A stretch of 64,000 nt of DNA. It comes from Synechococcus sp. BSA11S (GTDB lineage: Bacteria; Cyanobacteriota; Cyanobacteriia; PCC-6307; Cyanobiaceae). The stretch spans positions 186,001-250,000 of the forward strand of contig NZ_VNWP01000002.1 of NCBI RefSeq assembly GCF_014224355.1, written 5' to 3'. Of this stretch, positions 16,982 to 25,559 are shown piece after piece (position 1 is the first letter of the stretch; each line of letters opens with the position of its first letter). Under the pieces are notes generated by a model that saw nothing but the letters and a program-made list of their open reading frames with translations, had not been told where the DNA came from and searched no databases. A program made the translations under genes and the position numbers.

Positions 16982-17956
16982 TCAGGGTGTCTCCTCGAGA
17001 GGATCGGCTGGGGGGGAGTCTCGTTCTCCCGAGCTGCTGAACCGCTGCCAGCTGATCTCCTCGATCGTGCCCAGGGTCTCGGACTCGCCCGACGCTGTGG
17101 TCACGGTGATCAGGTCCGGTCGCCCGGCCAGCACCTGCAGACCCTCGGCCAGGGAAAAGTTTCCGGTGCCGGTGAACAGGCCCCGGAACAGTTCCTTCCC
17201 CTCACCGTTGCGCACTTCCAGCCAGCTGGGCTCACGGCTGCTCAGCTGAAGACTTCCCTGTCCCGGCTGAGCCTGAGCGGCGGACTCAGCAGGCTCTTCC
17301 TGGGTGGAGGTTGCAGCTTCTCTGGCCTCTGGGGTGAGCGGTGGGGTCGGCAGCTTGCTGGACGTGGGTCGGCTCTGGTTCCAGCCCATGGCCAGACCCG
17401 CCGCCAGGGCCAGGACGCCGGCGCCCCCCGCCAGCAGCCAGGGCATCGCGCCCCGCCTGGGCTTGCGGGTCGACTGAAGCAGGGCGCCGGTGCTCGACTC
17501 CCGGGGGGCCATGGCGGGAGCCGCCAGGCTCACCCTGGCCACGGGTGCCGAGGTCTGCCCCGGTGCCGGGGAGGCCGGGTTGGTTCTGGCGCTGCGGCTC
17601 ACCCCAGGCAGGTGGATGTTCAGCAGGGGCTCGGTCAGCTCATCGGCATCAAGACCGAGGCTGGTGGCCACCCGGCGGGCCTGGGCGATCAGGTAGATCC
17701 GCTCCGGGAGCCGGGTGTGATCTCCGCATTCCAGGGCATCGAGCCGGTCGGCGGAGAGGTAGTTCTGCTCGGCAAGAACCGGCAGGGGGATGCCCTGGGC
17801 CTGACGCGCTTCGGCGAGCTTGCGCCCCAGATCCACCAGGGCAGCCAGCCGCTCGGGGCCGGGGGAGTCGGCTGCGGCTGCCGATTCGCCGGCCTCGGCT
17901 GGATGGGAGGCGCGCTCGCTCACGCTCGTGCTGCTGTCGGGGTGTCGATCCATCAT
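16982..17956 (-). CDS. RodZ-like helix-turn-helix membrane protein (DUF4115)
   Basis: A 324-residue protein. An N-terminal helix-turn-helix of the RodZ/Cro type (about 45-115, with LGRKLAEARQAQGIPLPVLAEQ as its start) is followed by a Pro/Ala/Ser-rich linker. A single transmembrane segment (about 172-192) and a C-terminal periplasmic DUF4115-type domain (about 230-310, SWLEVRNGEGKELFRG) complete it. RodZ links MreB to the cell wall machinery; this domain order is the same. Tandem ATG codons at 17956 and 17953 both fit as start. The methyltransferase gene follows directly. Confidence 0.85.
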   Translation of the reverse strand: MMDRHPDSSTSVSERASHPAEAGESAAAADSPGPERLAALVDLGRKLAEARQAQGIPLPVLAEQNYLSADRLDALECGDHTRLPERIYLIAQARRVATSLGLDADELTEPLLNIHLPGVSRSARTNPASPAPGQTSAPVARVSLAAPAMAPRESSTGALLQSTRKPRRGAMPWLLAGGAGVLALAAGLAMGWNQSRPTSSKLPTPPLTPEAREAATSTQEEPAESAAQAQPGQGSLQLSSREPSWLEVRNGEGKELFRGLFTGTGNFSLAEGLQVLAGRPDLITVTTASGESETLGTIEEISWQRFSSSGERDSPPADPLEETP

Positions 17957-18006
17957 GAACGGAAGCCCCTGTTCAGGCAGAAGCTGTTGTTGCCATACAC
18001 CTGGGC

Positions 18007-18372
18007 TCAGGGGGAGGCGGGAGTGACCACACAGGGCAGGGGTTGTTCGCTGGTGGCGGCGCTGCGAATCCAGCTGGCCTCTCGACCCTTCACCCAGAAC
18101 TCCTGGCTCTGGGAGCTGTAGCGGGCACCGCTGGCGGAGCGGGCCTGGAGCAACCGCTCAGCCTGGCCGTCCACGATCAGCACCACCTGCCGGGGTTCCA
18201 GGGGGAAGAACAACGCCGTGGCGAGGCGCTCCTCTCCAGGTTCGCCGCAGCGGTACTCCGCTCGGATCGCCGGTTCGGCCACGGCGGGCTGGATCAGCAG
18301 AAGCGCAGCTGCCAGGGCGGCAGAGCCTTCGGCCAGAACGGATGCAGCACGGGTAAGGCCAGGGCCGATCAT
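18007..18372 (-). CDS. MliC-like exported protein
   Basis: From ATG 18372, a 121-residue protein with a signal peptide (to about residue 32), then EYRCGE, ALFFPLEPRQVVLIVDGQ, QARSASGARYSS and FWVKGREA. This order matches MliC/PliC-type inhibitors of c-type lysozyme: a beta-barrel with a disulphide between a Cys in the first strand and one near the C-terminus, both present here. It would act in the periplasm. Divergent from the DoxX gene with 86 bases between them. The frame extends to 18450, but the extra residues do not look like a signal peptide. Confidence 0.75.
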   Translation of the reverse strand: MIGPGLTRAASVLAEGSAALAAALLLIQPAVAEPAIRAEYRCGEPGEERLATALFFPLEPRQVVLIVDGQAERLLQARSASGARYSSQSQEFWVKGREASWIRSAATSEQPLPCVVTPASP

Positions 18373-18458
18373 TCTCGAAATCCTGCCGTGCCCTTGCACT
18401 CTGCCAGGACGGGACCCAATCTGGTGCCAGCAGACTGCAGGCCATTGCACCGTCCCCG

Positions 18459-18887
18459 ATGAGGAGTTCCAGGCCCCAGTTGCGCCTGTCCCGTTCAGCC
18501 CAGCGCCCGCGCGGTAACCCCTGGATCGAGACGGTCGCCCGGGTTCTGCTCGGGCTGATCTTCGTGCATGCCCTGGTGGGCAAGCTCATGAACTTCCCCG
18601 CGGTGACGGCCACCATCGCCGCCAAGGGCCTGCCCCTGGCCCCCGTGCTCCTGTCGCTGGCCATCGCCCTGCTGGCTGTGGGATCGGCTCTGCTGATCAG
18701 CGGCTGGCAGCGGCGTCTGGGGGCTGTGTTGCTGCTGATCTTCCTGGTCCCCACCAGCCTGATCTTCCATGGCCAGCTGGGCGACACTGCCGAGCGCATC
18801 CAGCTGCTCAAGAATCTGGCGATCATGGCTGGCCTGCTGCTGGTGGCCAACCAGCCGGGTGAGCGTCCTCCGAGGCTTCGGCGCTAG
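18459..18887 (+). CDS. DoxX family membrane protein
   Basis: A 142-residue protein with four transmembrane helices and the DoxX-like sequence ARVLLGLIFVHALVGKLMNF near residues 26-45. DoxX members are small membrane proteins sometimes linked to thiosulphate:quinone oxidation or membrane redox stress; no specific activity can be assigned here. ATG start at 18459. It converges with sds: its TAG stop and the TAG stop of sds share the palindrome CTAG at 18884-18887. Confidence 0.85.
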   Translation: MRSSRPQLRLSRSAQRPRGNPWIETVARVLLGLIFVHALVGKLMNFPAVTATIAAKGLPLAPVLLSLAIALLAVGSALLISGWQRRLGAVLLLIFLVPTSLIFHGQLGDTAERIQLLKNLAIMAGLLLVANQPGERPPRLRR

Positions 18888-19855
18888 TAAAGCCGGCTCA
18901 GCACGAACTCGGGAAGGCTGACCAAAGCCGTGCAGGAGGGTGATGGTCTGATCCACTGCAGGGCTTCGCCGGCTTCCCGTGCAAATCCCTCGGCCAGAGC
19001 ACGGGAGCGAGGGATCGCCTCGCAGCCACGCACCAGCGCAAGTGCCTGGGACAGATCATCGGGCTCGCAGAGTTCCCTCTCGATCAGTCCAGCCAGAGCC
19101 GGGCGTTCCTCGAGCGCATACAGCACTGGGGCGGTGAGGTAGCCCGTGGCCAGATCACTGGCTGCCGGCTTGCCCAGCTGCTGATCGCTGCCGGTGAAGT
19201 CGAGGATGTCGTCGACCACCTGGAAGGCGAGACCGAGCTGGCGGCCGAAGCGGTAGAGGTCTTCGAGGCGGTCGCTGGGAAGGCCGCTGAGCACCCCGGC
19301 CGCTTTGGCGCTGTTGGCGATCAGAGAGGCCGTCTTGCAGTAGCTCTTGTCGAGGTAGGTCTCGAAACTCTGGCCGGTATCGTAGCGGTAGAGACCCTGA
19401 CGGACCTCGCCGTCGGCCAGGTCCATGATCACCCTGGAGAGCAGCTTGACCACGGCGAGGTCATCGAGGTTGGCCAGGTGCCAGCTGGCCTGCGCGAAGA
19501 GAAAATCACCAGCCAGAACAGCCAGGCGATTGTTGAAGCGGCTGTGCACGGTGTCCACACCGCGCCGGGTGGAGGCCTCATCCACCACGTCGTCGTGCAC
19601 GAGGGAAGCCGTGTGGATCATTTCGGTGATCTCCGCCAGGCGCCTGTGGCGGCTGCTCAGCTCGCCGTCGGGGGAGAGGGCGCGGGAGAGCAACAGCACG
19701 ATGCCGGGCCGGATCCGCTTCCCTCCGGCGCTGAACAGATGCTCGGCAGCGGCCTGGAGAATGGGGTGGCCCGCTCCGATCAGACTGCGCAGATCGCTCA
19801 GCAGGGTTTCCAGGTCGTGTTCGACCGGCTGAAGCAGCTCTGCAACGGTGGCCAT
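18884..19855 (-). CDS. sds: Solanesyl (long-chain polyprenyl) diphosphate synthase
   Basis: A 323-residue trans-prenyltransferase. GGKRIRP at 44-50, the first aspartate-rich motif DDVVDE at 88-93 and the second VDDILD at 214-219 are intact. The sequence is of the long-chain type: an Ala occupies the fifth position before the first motif, where short-chain enzymes carry bulky residues. It would make the side chain of plastoquinone at the membrane. ATG 19855 lies 23 bases after murI, so amidase-murI-sds form one operon. The gene ends in the CTAG palindrome shared with the convergent DoxX gene. Confidence 0.93.
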   Translation of the reverse strand: MATVAELLQPVEHDLETLLSDLRSLIGAGHPILQAAAEHLFSAGGKRIRPGIVLLLSRALSPDGELSSRHRRLAEITEMIHTASLVHDDVVDEASTRRGVDTVHSRFNNRLAVLAGDFLFAQASWHLANLDDLAVVKLLSRVIMDLADGEVRQGLYRYDTGQSFETYLDKSYCKTASLIANSAKAAGVLSGLPSDRLEDLYRFGRQLGLAFQVVDDILDFTGSDQQLGKPAASDLATGYLTAPVLYALEERPALAGLIERELCEPDDLSQALALVRGCEAIPRSRALAEGFAREAGEALQWIRPSPSCTALVSLPEFVLSRLY

Positions 19856-19878
19856 GTCTCCCGACCGGGGAGCAGATC

Positions 19879-20709
19879 CTAGAAGGCTCCCACCGAGGAG
19901 CGGAGGCTCACCCGTTCCACCTGAGGTTGCCAGCCCAGCCAGGGAGCAGCGGCCAGGGCAAAGGCCTCTGGATCGCCCGTGACGCAGAACCGCCCCCGCT
20001 CCACCGGCACGACCCGGGGGTGCAGGCCGCAGCAGCGTGCCGTGAACAGGGGAGTCTTGCCAAGCCGCTGACCCAGCTGGTCCACCGCCGACTGGGCCGG
20101 ATCCACCAGCACCACCTCGGGGGGCAGCAGCTCACGCAGCAGTTCCTCGAGCAGTGGGTAGTGGGTGCAGCCCAGCACGATGGCCTCCACCCGTTCGGCC
20201 AGCAGCGGCTCGAGGTAGGCGATCGCCGCTGCCCGCAGGCGCGGATCCTCGAAATTGCCGTCTTCGATCAGGGGCACGAAGGCCGGGCAGCCGATCTCGA
20301 TCACATGGCGGGAGGGATCGACCTGGCGCAGGGCTCTCCCGTAGGCGCCGCTCGCCGCCGTGGCTGGGGTGGCAAGCACCCCGATCCGTCCACCACGCAG
20401 GTGGCTGGCCACGCAGTCGATCAGCCCGAACACCGGCACACCTGCACCGGCCTCGGCCACGGCGATGTCGAAGGCCAGGGCATTGGTGGTGTTGCAGGCC
20501 ATCAGCACCGCGTCCACCTGCTGCTCCCTCAACCAGACCACCACCTCCGCCGCGATCCGCCGGATCTCGTTGGGGGAGCGATGGCCGTAGGGCACCCGTG
20601 CCGTGTCGCCCAGATAGACAAAGGGCAGTTCAGGGTGATGCTCCAGCATTCGCCGCAACACCGTCAGCCCGCCCAATCCGCTGTCCAGCAGGCCGATCCG
20701 CTGCTCCAT
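19879..20709 (-). CDS. murI: Glutamate racemase
   Basis: A 276-residue enzyme that interconverts L- and D-glutamate for peptidoglycan. DSGLGGLTV at 9-17, the first catalytic cysteine C72 in ACNTTNA and the second, C181, in GCTHYP are all present, together with the substrate-binding YGHR near 41-44. Its ATG overlaps the TGA of the amidase gene by one base (TGATG), so the two cell-wall genes are translationally coupled. Confidence 0.95.
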   Translation of the reverse strand: MEQRIGLLDSGLGGLTVLRRMLEHHPELPFVYLGDTARVPYGHRSPNEIRRIAAEVVVWLREQQVDAVLMACNTTNALAFDIAVAEAGAGVPVFGLIDCVASHLRGGRIGVLATPATAASGAYGRALRQVDPSRHVIEIGCPAFVPLIEDGNFEDPRLRAAAIAYLEPLLAERVEAIVLGCTHYPLLEELLRELLPPEVVLVDPAQSAVDQLGQRLGKTPLFTARCCGLHPRVVPVERGRFCVTGDPEAFALAAAPWLGWQPQVERVSLRSSVGAF

Positions 20710-21758
20710 CAGCCCCCTGCCAGATAGCGGAGAATACCCCGGGCGATTGCCTGGGCCAGCCGCTGCCGGTGGGAAGCCGTGGCCAGCCGGGGAGAATCGA
20801 TGTTGCCGGTGACAAACCCGGTTTCCACCAGCGCGGCGGGCATCACCGTCCGGCGGATCACGAAGAAGCGCCCGGGGCGCACGCCCCGGTCCGGACTTCC
20901 CGGCGAGGCCGCCACCACTTCCGACTGGATGGCGGCCGCCAGGGCCCGAGAGCGGGAGCTCTGGAAATAGAAGGTCTCGATGCCGTTCACATCCGGCCTG
21001 GACATGCTCAGGGCATTGGCATGGATGCTCACGAAGGCCGTGGCCCTGCTGCTGTTGGCGAGCGACACCCTCGGCGGCAGGTCCACGTCGATTTCAGAGG
21101 TGCGGGTGAGCACCACCTGCACCCCCTGGGCCTGAAGCAACCGCGCCACCTGGAGGCTGATGTCGAGCACCACGTCGGTTTCGCGCAGCCCTCTGATTCC
21201 CACGGCCCCGGGGTCGGGACCCCCGTGGCCAGGATCGATCACAACCCGGTAGCGCCCGCGGGGAACAGTGGGCAGCCCCGCCGAGGAGAGGGGTGTGCGT
21301 CTGTAGCCGGGCGTGAATCCAGGGCTGGAGCGCCATGGCACAGTCCTGGCGTTCAGGTTGCCCTCACCGATGGTGCGCAGGCTGCCCCTGGGCAGTCCTT
21401 CGAAATCGAGTTTCCAGCGGTCGCGCGACGTGCCCACCAGGCGCAGACGCCGGGGATCAAGCCGGGTGCCGGGCTGAAACTCCAGCACCAGGCGGGTTGT
21501 GCTGGGATCGGGTTTGCCGATGCGCACTTCCCGCAGAACGCCATTGCCGCGAATGCTGCGGGTCCGGCTGGGTGCCCCAGGCAGATCCACCCACACCCTG
21601 GGTCCCACATTGCCCTTACCGGCCTCGTAGAAGGCCTGAAGTGAGATCGAGGGGGAGGTGCGCAGCTCCAGAACCCCATTGCTGTTGATGCGCCAGGCCG
21701 CGAGGGCACTGGCTGCCATGGCCGGCAGTGCCGCCAGCAGCAGGGCGCCCTGAATCAC
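20709..21758 (-). CDS. N-acetylmuramoyl-L-alanine amidase (AMIN plus Amidase_3)
   Basis: A 349-residue exported protein. A signal peptide (about 1-21) is followed by an AMIN-like N-terminal domain (to about 140) and a zinc amidase domain. The amidase carries the ligands DPGHGG, LRETDV and SIHANAL, plus the catalytic glutamate in LVETGFV near the end. Such enzymes cleave peptide stems from glycan in daughter-cell separation; AMIN targets them to peptidoglycan or the septum. GTG start at 21758. Directly coupled to murI. Confidence 0.9.
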   Translation of the reverse strand: MIQGALLLAALPAMAASALAAWRINSNGVLELRTSPSISLQAFYEAGKGNVGPRVWVDLPGAPSRTRSIRGNGVLREVRIGKPDPSTTRLVLEFQPGTRLDPRRLRLVGTSRDRWKLDFEGLPRGSLRTIGEGNLNARTVPWRSSPGFTPGYRRTPLSSAGLPTVPRGRYRVVIDPGHGGPDPGAVGIRGLRETDVVLDISLQVARLLQAQGVQVVLTRTSEIDVDLPPRVSLANSSRATAFVSIHANALSMSRPDVNGIETFYFQSSRSRALAAAIQSEVVAASPGSPDRGVRPGRFFVIRRTVMPAALVETGFVTGNIDSPRLATASHRQRLAQAIARGILRYLAGG

Positions 21759-21817
21759 TCCCCCGAGGAGAAGGGTGCTCAGGGGGCCGAGACGGGGTAG
21801 GCGTGGTGTCCTCAGGA

Positions 21818-22636
21818 TCAGAACAGCGAAGGATGGCGGTGGTTGAGGCTGGGCATCTGGTTGCGGACCCGCTGGCCATGGTCCGGGTCGACGGGGGCCA
21901 CCGCAAGCCCCACGCCGATGCCGGCATCGGCCAGGACAGTCCCCCAGGGATCGATCACCAGCGCATGGCCATGGCTCTGGCGTCGGCCGTAGTGGAGGCC
22001 AGTCTGGGCCGGGGCCAGCACATAGGCCGTGTTCTCGATCGCCCGGGCCTGCAGGAGCACCTGCCAGTGATCCTTCCCGGTGAAGGCGGTGAAGGCCGCC
22101 GGAATCATGATCAGCTCGGCGCCGGCACCGGCCAGATGGCGGTAGAGCTCAGGAAAGCGCACGTCGTAGCAGATCGAGAGACCGATCCGGCAGAGACCGG
22201 GAGCATCGACCACGGGCGGCAGGGCAGTGCCGGATCGGACGGTTTCCGATTCCCGGTAGGTGTTGCCGTCAGGCAGATCCACATCGAAGAGGTGGATCTT
22301 GTCGTAGCGGGAGAGCAGCTGGCCGTCGCGGCCCACCAGCTCCGCCCGGTTGTAGGTGAGTCGCTCGCCGGCGGGGACGGGGAAGCCACCACCGAGCAGG
22401 GTCACCTGGTAGCGGCGCGCCATCGTCACCAGGAAGCGGCTGCAGCGCTCCGCCAGGGTCGGAGCCAGCTCCAGTCGGCGTTCGTCGTCGCCCATGAAGG
22501 CGAAGTTCTCCGGCAGGCCCACCAGTTCGGCGCCGCGCCGGGTGGCCAGTTCGATCTGCTCCTCGGCGGCGGCGAAGTTGGCGTCCGGATCGGGCGTGCT
22601 GGTGAGTTGCACTGCGGCAGCCAGAAAGCTCGTCAC
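21818..22636 (-). CDS. Carbon-nitrogen hydrolase (Nit2/omega-amidase-like)
   Basis: A 272-residue nitrilase-superfamily enzyme with the Glu-Lys-Cys triad: E43 in LPENFAF, K113 in YDKIHLFD and C156 in LSICYDVRFPE. The sequence around these positions is of the Nit1/Nit2 branch, which hydrolyses deaminated glutathione or alpha-keto acid amides, so metabolite repair is the likely role. True nitrilase activity is less likely. GTG start at 22636. It lies in the same direction as, but 59 bases ahead of, the amidase gene. Confidence 0.88.
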   Translation of the reverse strand: MTSFLAAAVQLTSTPDPDANFAAAEEQIELATRRGAELVGLPENFAFMGDDERRLELAPTLAERCSRFLVTMARRYQVTLLGGGFPVPAGERLTYNRAELVGRDGQLLSRYDKIHLFDVDLPDGNTYRESETVRSGTALPPVVDAPGLCRIGLSICYDVRFPELYRHLAGAGAELIMIPAAFTAFTGKDHWQVLLQARAIENTAYVLAPAQTGLHYGRRQSHGHALVIDPWGTVLADAGIGVGLAVAPVDPDHGQRVRNQMPSLNHRHPSLF

Positions 22637-22718
22637 CGTTAGGAAGTGCCAGGTCGGCGGAACTTTAGGGGGAGGTTCGTCGGGGTTCCGGCCGGATCGG
22701 CCCCCTCACGGGCTGGCC

Positions 22719-23474
22719 TCAGCTGGCCTTGAGCACCCCGGGCTCCGCCTGCATCGGCACGATCGTGAGGTTGTCAACGGCTGCGCAGCACTGGAAGTCG
22801 GCGTCGTGGTTGCCCAGCCTGATCAGTCGCTGGCCATGGCTGGCGGTGCGCAGGCAGGCCTCGGGGTCGTGCTGCCATTGCCGCCAGAGGGCCAGGGCTG
22901 CCACCATCTCGTCGTTGCCGGTCTCCACAATGATTCCGGCGGTGGGAGCCAGGTCGAGCAGGGCGGCGGCCACCGCGCCCGCCGCCAGGCTGTCCTCGAG
23001 CGAATAGGACCCTTCCCAGCCGCTGCCCACGATCCAGACGTTCTCCACACCCCGCTCGATCAGCCGCCGTGCCACGGCTGTGCGGTTCGGCAGGCAGGCC
23101 GTGAGCAGCAGCGGCAGCTCCCGCACCCGATCCAGGGAGCGGGTGCCGTTGGTGGTGCTCATGAAGATCCGCTTTCCCGCCACCAGCTCCGGGGTCACCC
23201 CCAGGGGGGAGTTGCCCAGATCGAAGCCTTTCACCCTGGCCCCGCCGCGTTCGCCGGCGGTGAGCCGGCGCTCGGCGGGCCAGGCGGCGGCACTGGTCTT
23301 GAGGGCCTCCAGGTCGGCGAACGCCTGGATCGCCTCAGCACCGTTCTCCAGGGCCCAGGCCATGGTGGTGGTGGCCCGCAGCACATCGATCACCACCGCA
23401 GCATCGGGGCTGCCGCCTTCCGCTCGCTCGGCGGCGGGGACACGTTCTGAGGTGTGGAAGGTATGGATCAGCAC
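22719..23474 (-). CDS. comB: 2-phosphosulfolactate phosphatase (ComB family)
   Basis: A 251-residue ComB-like protein. [20 protein letters not shown] near 26-45, [11 protein letters not shown] and [19 protein letters not shown] are family hallmarks. ComB hydrolyses 2-phosphosulfolactate in coenzyme M synthesis in archaea. The family is widespread in cyanobacteria, where the true substrate is uncertain. GTG start at 23474, divergent from ubiD with a 53-base shared promoter region. Confidence 0.9.
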   Translation of the reverse strand: MLIHTFHTSERVPAAERAEGGSPDAAVVIDVLRATTTMAWALENGAEAIQAFADLEALKTSAAAWPAERRLTAGERGGARVKGFDLGNSPLGVTPELVAGKRIFMSTTNGTRSLDRVRELPLLLTACLPNRTAVARRLIERGVENVWIVGSGWEGSYSLEDSLAAGAVAAALLDLAPTAGIIVETGNDEMVAALALWRQWQHDPEACLRTASHGQRLIRLGNHDADFQCCAAVDNLTIVPMQAEPGVLKAS

Positions 23475-23527
23475 GGCACGGCGGACGGGGAGGGTGCGCC
23501 ACAGTAGTCAGCAACGGAACAGGACGG

Positions 23528-25093
23528 ATGCAGGCAGTGTTGCCGCGGAGCACCACCCGCGACCTGCGAGGGTTTCTGGCGCTGCTGGAGCAGCGCGGCC
23601 AGCTGCGGCGGATCACCGCTCCGGTTGATCCCGATCTGGAACTGGCCGCCATCGCCGACCGCGTGCTCGCCCGCGGTGGGCCCGGACTTCTGTTCGAGAA
23701 CGTGATCGGCAGCCCGATGCCGGTGGCCGTCAACCTGCTCGGCACGGTGGAGCGGGTGGTCTGGAGCATGGGCCTCGAGCGGGCTGAGCAGCTGGAAGAC
23801 CTGGGCGAGCGGCTGGCGCTTCTGCAGCAGCCCCGCCCCCCGAAGGGTCTGCGCGAAGCAGCCCGTTTCGGCGGTGTGCTCTGGGATGTGGTCAAGGCCC
23901 GTCCCGACCTCGACCTGCTTCCCCCCTGTCATCAGCAGGTGATGAAGGGGGACCAGGTGAACCTCGACGCCCTGCCGCTGGTGCGCCCCTGGCCCGGTGA
24001 TGCCGGTGGGGTGATCACCCTCGGGCTGGTGATCACCAAGGACCCGGAGAGCGGCGTGCCCAACGTGGGGGTCTACCGGCTGCAGCGCCAGTCGCTGAAC
24101 ACGATGACCGTGCACTGGCTGAGTGTGCGCGGTGGCGCCCGCCACCTGCGCAAGGCTGCGGCCCTGGGCAAGCCCCTGGAGGTGGCGGTGGCGATCGGCG
24201 TCCACCCCTTGCTGGTGATGGCCGCCGCCACGCCGATTCCGGTGCAGCTGAGTGAGTGGCTGTTCGCCGGCATCTATGCCGGCGAAGGGGTGCGGCTGGC
24301 GAAGTGCAAGACGTTGAATCTGGAGGTGCCCAGCCACAGCGAGGTGGTCCTGGAGGGAACGATCGCTCCCGGGGAGGTGCTCCCGGATGGCCCATTCGGG
24401 GATCACATGGGCTTCTACGGCGGCGTGGAGGATTCCCCCCTGGTGCGCTTCCACTGCGTGACCCAGCGGCGTGATCCGATCTTCCTCACCACCTTCAGCG
24501 GCCGCCCTCCCAAAGAGGAAGCGATGCTGGCCATCGCTCTCAACCGGATGTACACCCCGATCCTGCGCCAGCAGGTGCCGGAGATCGTCGACTTCTTCCT
24601 GCCGATGGAGGGCCTCAGCTACAAGTTGGCGGTCATCGCGATCGACAAGGCCTACCCCGGCCAGGCCAAGCGGGCGGCGATGGCCTTCTGGAGCGCCCTG
24701 CCCCAGTTCACGTACACCAAGTTCGTGGTGGTGGTCGACAAGACGATCAGCATCCGCGATCCACGCCAGGTGATCTGGGCGATCAGTGCCCAGGTGGATC
24801 CCCAGCGGGATCTGTTCGTGCTTGAAGACACCCCGTTCGACAGCCTGGATTTCGCCAGCGAGCGGCTCGGTCTCGGTGGTCGCCTGGCGATCGACGCCAC
24901 CACCAAGATCGGCCCTGAGAAGCGACACGACTGGGGAGAACCGCTGCGCCGCACAGCCGAGCAGGAGGCCCAGGTGGATCGCCGCTGGGCCGAGCTGGGC
25001 CTCTCCGACATCGACGCCAGTGATCCCGATCCGGCGCTGTTCGGCTACACCCTCGAGCATGTGCTCGAGAGGCTGGCGGCTCGCAGGGCGTAG
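23528..25093 (+). CDS. UbiD family decarboxylase
   Basis: A 521-residue member of the UbiD family of prenylated-FMN-dependent (de)carboxylases. The N-terminus TRDLRGFLALLEQRGQLRRI, the central EWLFAGIYAGEGVRLAKCKT and the conserved GPFGDHMGFYG region are present, as is the E-x-x-x-R-type context in the C-terminal half. In cyanobacteria UbiD-like enzymes are proposed for 4-hydroxybenzoate decarboxylation in plastoquinone synthesis, which would fit with sds in the same window. ATG at 23528. An Rrf2 regulator follows 21 bases later. Confidence 0.9.
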   Translation: MQAVLPRSTTRDLRGFLALLEQRGQLRRITAPVDPDLELAAIADRVLARGGPGLLFENVIGSPMPVAVNLLGTVERVVWSMGLERAEQLEDLGERLALLQQPRPPKGLREAARFGGVLWDVVKARPDLDLLPPCHQQVMKGDQVNLDALPLVRPWPGDAGGVITLGLVITKDPESGVPNVGVYRLQRQSLNTMTVHWLSVRGGARHLRKAAALGKPLEVAVAIGVHPLLVMAAATPIPVQLSEWLFAGIYAGEGVRLAKCKTLNLEVPSHSEVVLEGTIAPGEVLPDGPFGDHMGFYGGVEDSPLVRFHCVTQRRDPIFLTTFSGRPPKEEAMLAIALNRMYTPILRQQVPEIVDFFLPMEGLSYKLAVIAIDKAYPGQAKRAAMAFWSALPQFTYTKFVVVVDKTISIRDPRQVIWAISAQVDPQRDLFVLEDTPFDSLDFASERLGLGGRLAIDATTKIGPEKRHDWGEPLRRTAEQEAQVDRRWAELGLSDIDASDPDPALFGYTLEHVLERLAARRA

Positions 25094-25117
25094 GGCGATG
25101 CTCTCCCCCTGGCGGTG

Positions 25118-25558
25118 ATGCTCAAGCGGCGGGGCCTTCAGGCGATTCAGGCCTTGCTGGAGCTGGCACTGCAGCCCGAGAGCTGGCGCTCGGGCCCTGA
25201 TCTGGCCGCCAGCCAGGCGATTCCCGAGCCGATGCTGGAGCAGGTGCTGCTCCAGCTGCGCCGCGCCGAGCTGGTGGAGGCCCGGCGCGGCCGCCATGGC
25301 GGGTACAGGCTCCAGCGTGCTGCCGCCGCCATTCCCCTGCTGGAGGTGTTGCGGGCCGTGGAGGCGGACCCCTCCCAGCAGGCTTCCACTGCGGCAGCCC
25401 CTGAGCAGGCGGGAGAACAGGTGGCCCTGGCCCTGGAGAGCCGGTTGCAACTGGCTCTGGAGCGTGAGCTGGCCCGTCTCACCCTGGAGGAACTGCTCTA
25501 CGACCTGCGCAGCACCCAGGAGTGCCTGCGCCAGGAGGGGGGGCTGATGCTGGGCTGA
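25118..25558 (+). CDS. Rrf2 family transcriptional regulator
   Basis: A 146-residue winged-helix protein. The recognition region RRAELVEARRGRHGGYRLQR (about 48-67) is the Rrf2 signature. Iron-sulphur members (IscR, NsrR, RsrR) carry three cysteines in the middle; here the only cysteine is near the C-terminus, so cluster binding is unlikely. GTG 25115 is an equally possible start. It is directly downstream of the UbiD gene and may regulate it. It converges with the exchanger gene, with one base between the stops. Confidence 0.85.
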   Translation: MLKRRGLQAIQALLELALQPESWRSGPDLAASQAIPEPMLEQVLLQLRRAELVEARRGRHGGYRLQRAAAAIPLLEVLRAVEADPSQQASTAAAPEQAGEQVALALESRLQLALERELARLTLEELLYDLRSTQECLRQEGGLMLG

Positions 25559-25559
25559 G

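Noticed and set aside
20219-20226. HIP1 palindrome GCGATCGC
   Set aside because: Seen at 20219 and a few other places (for example near 26957 and 52917), but not obviously enriched by eye as in Synechocystis; without a count I do not report it as a feature.
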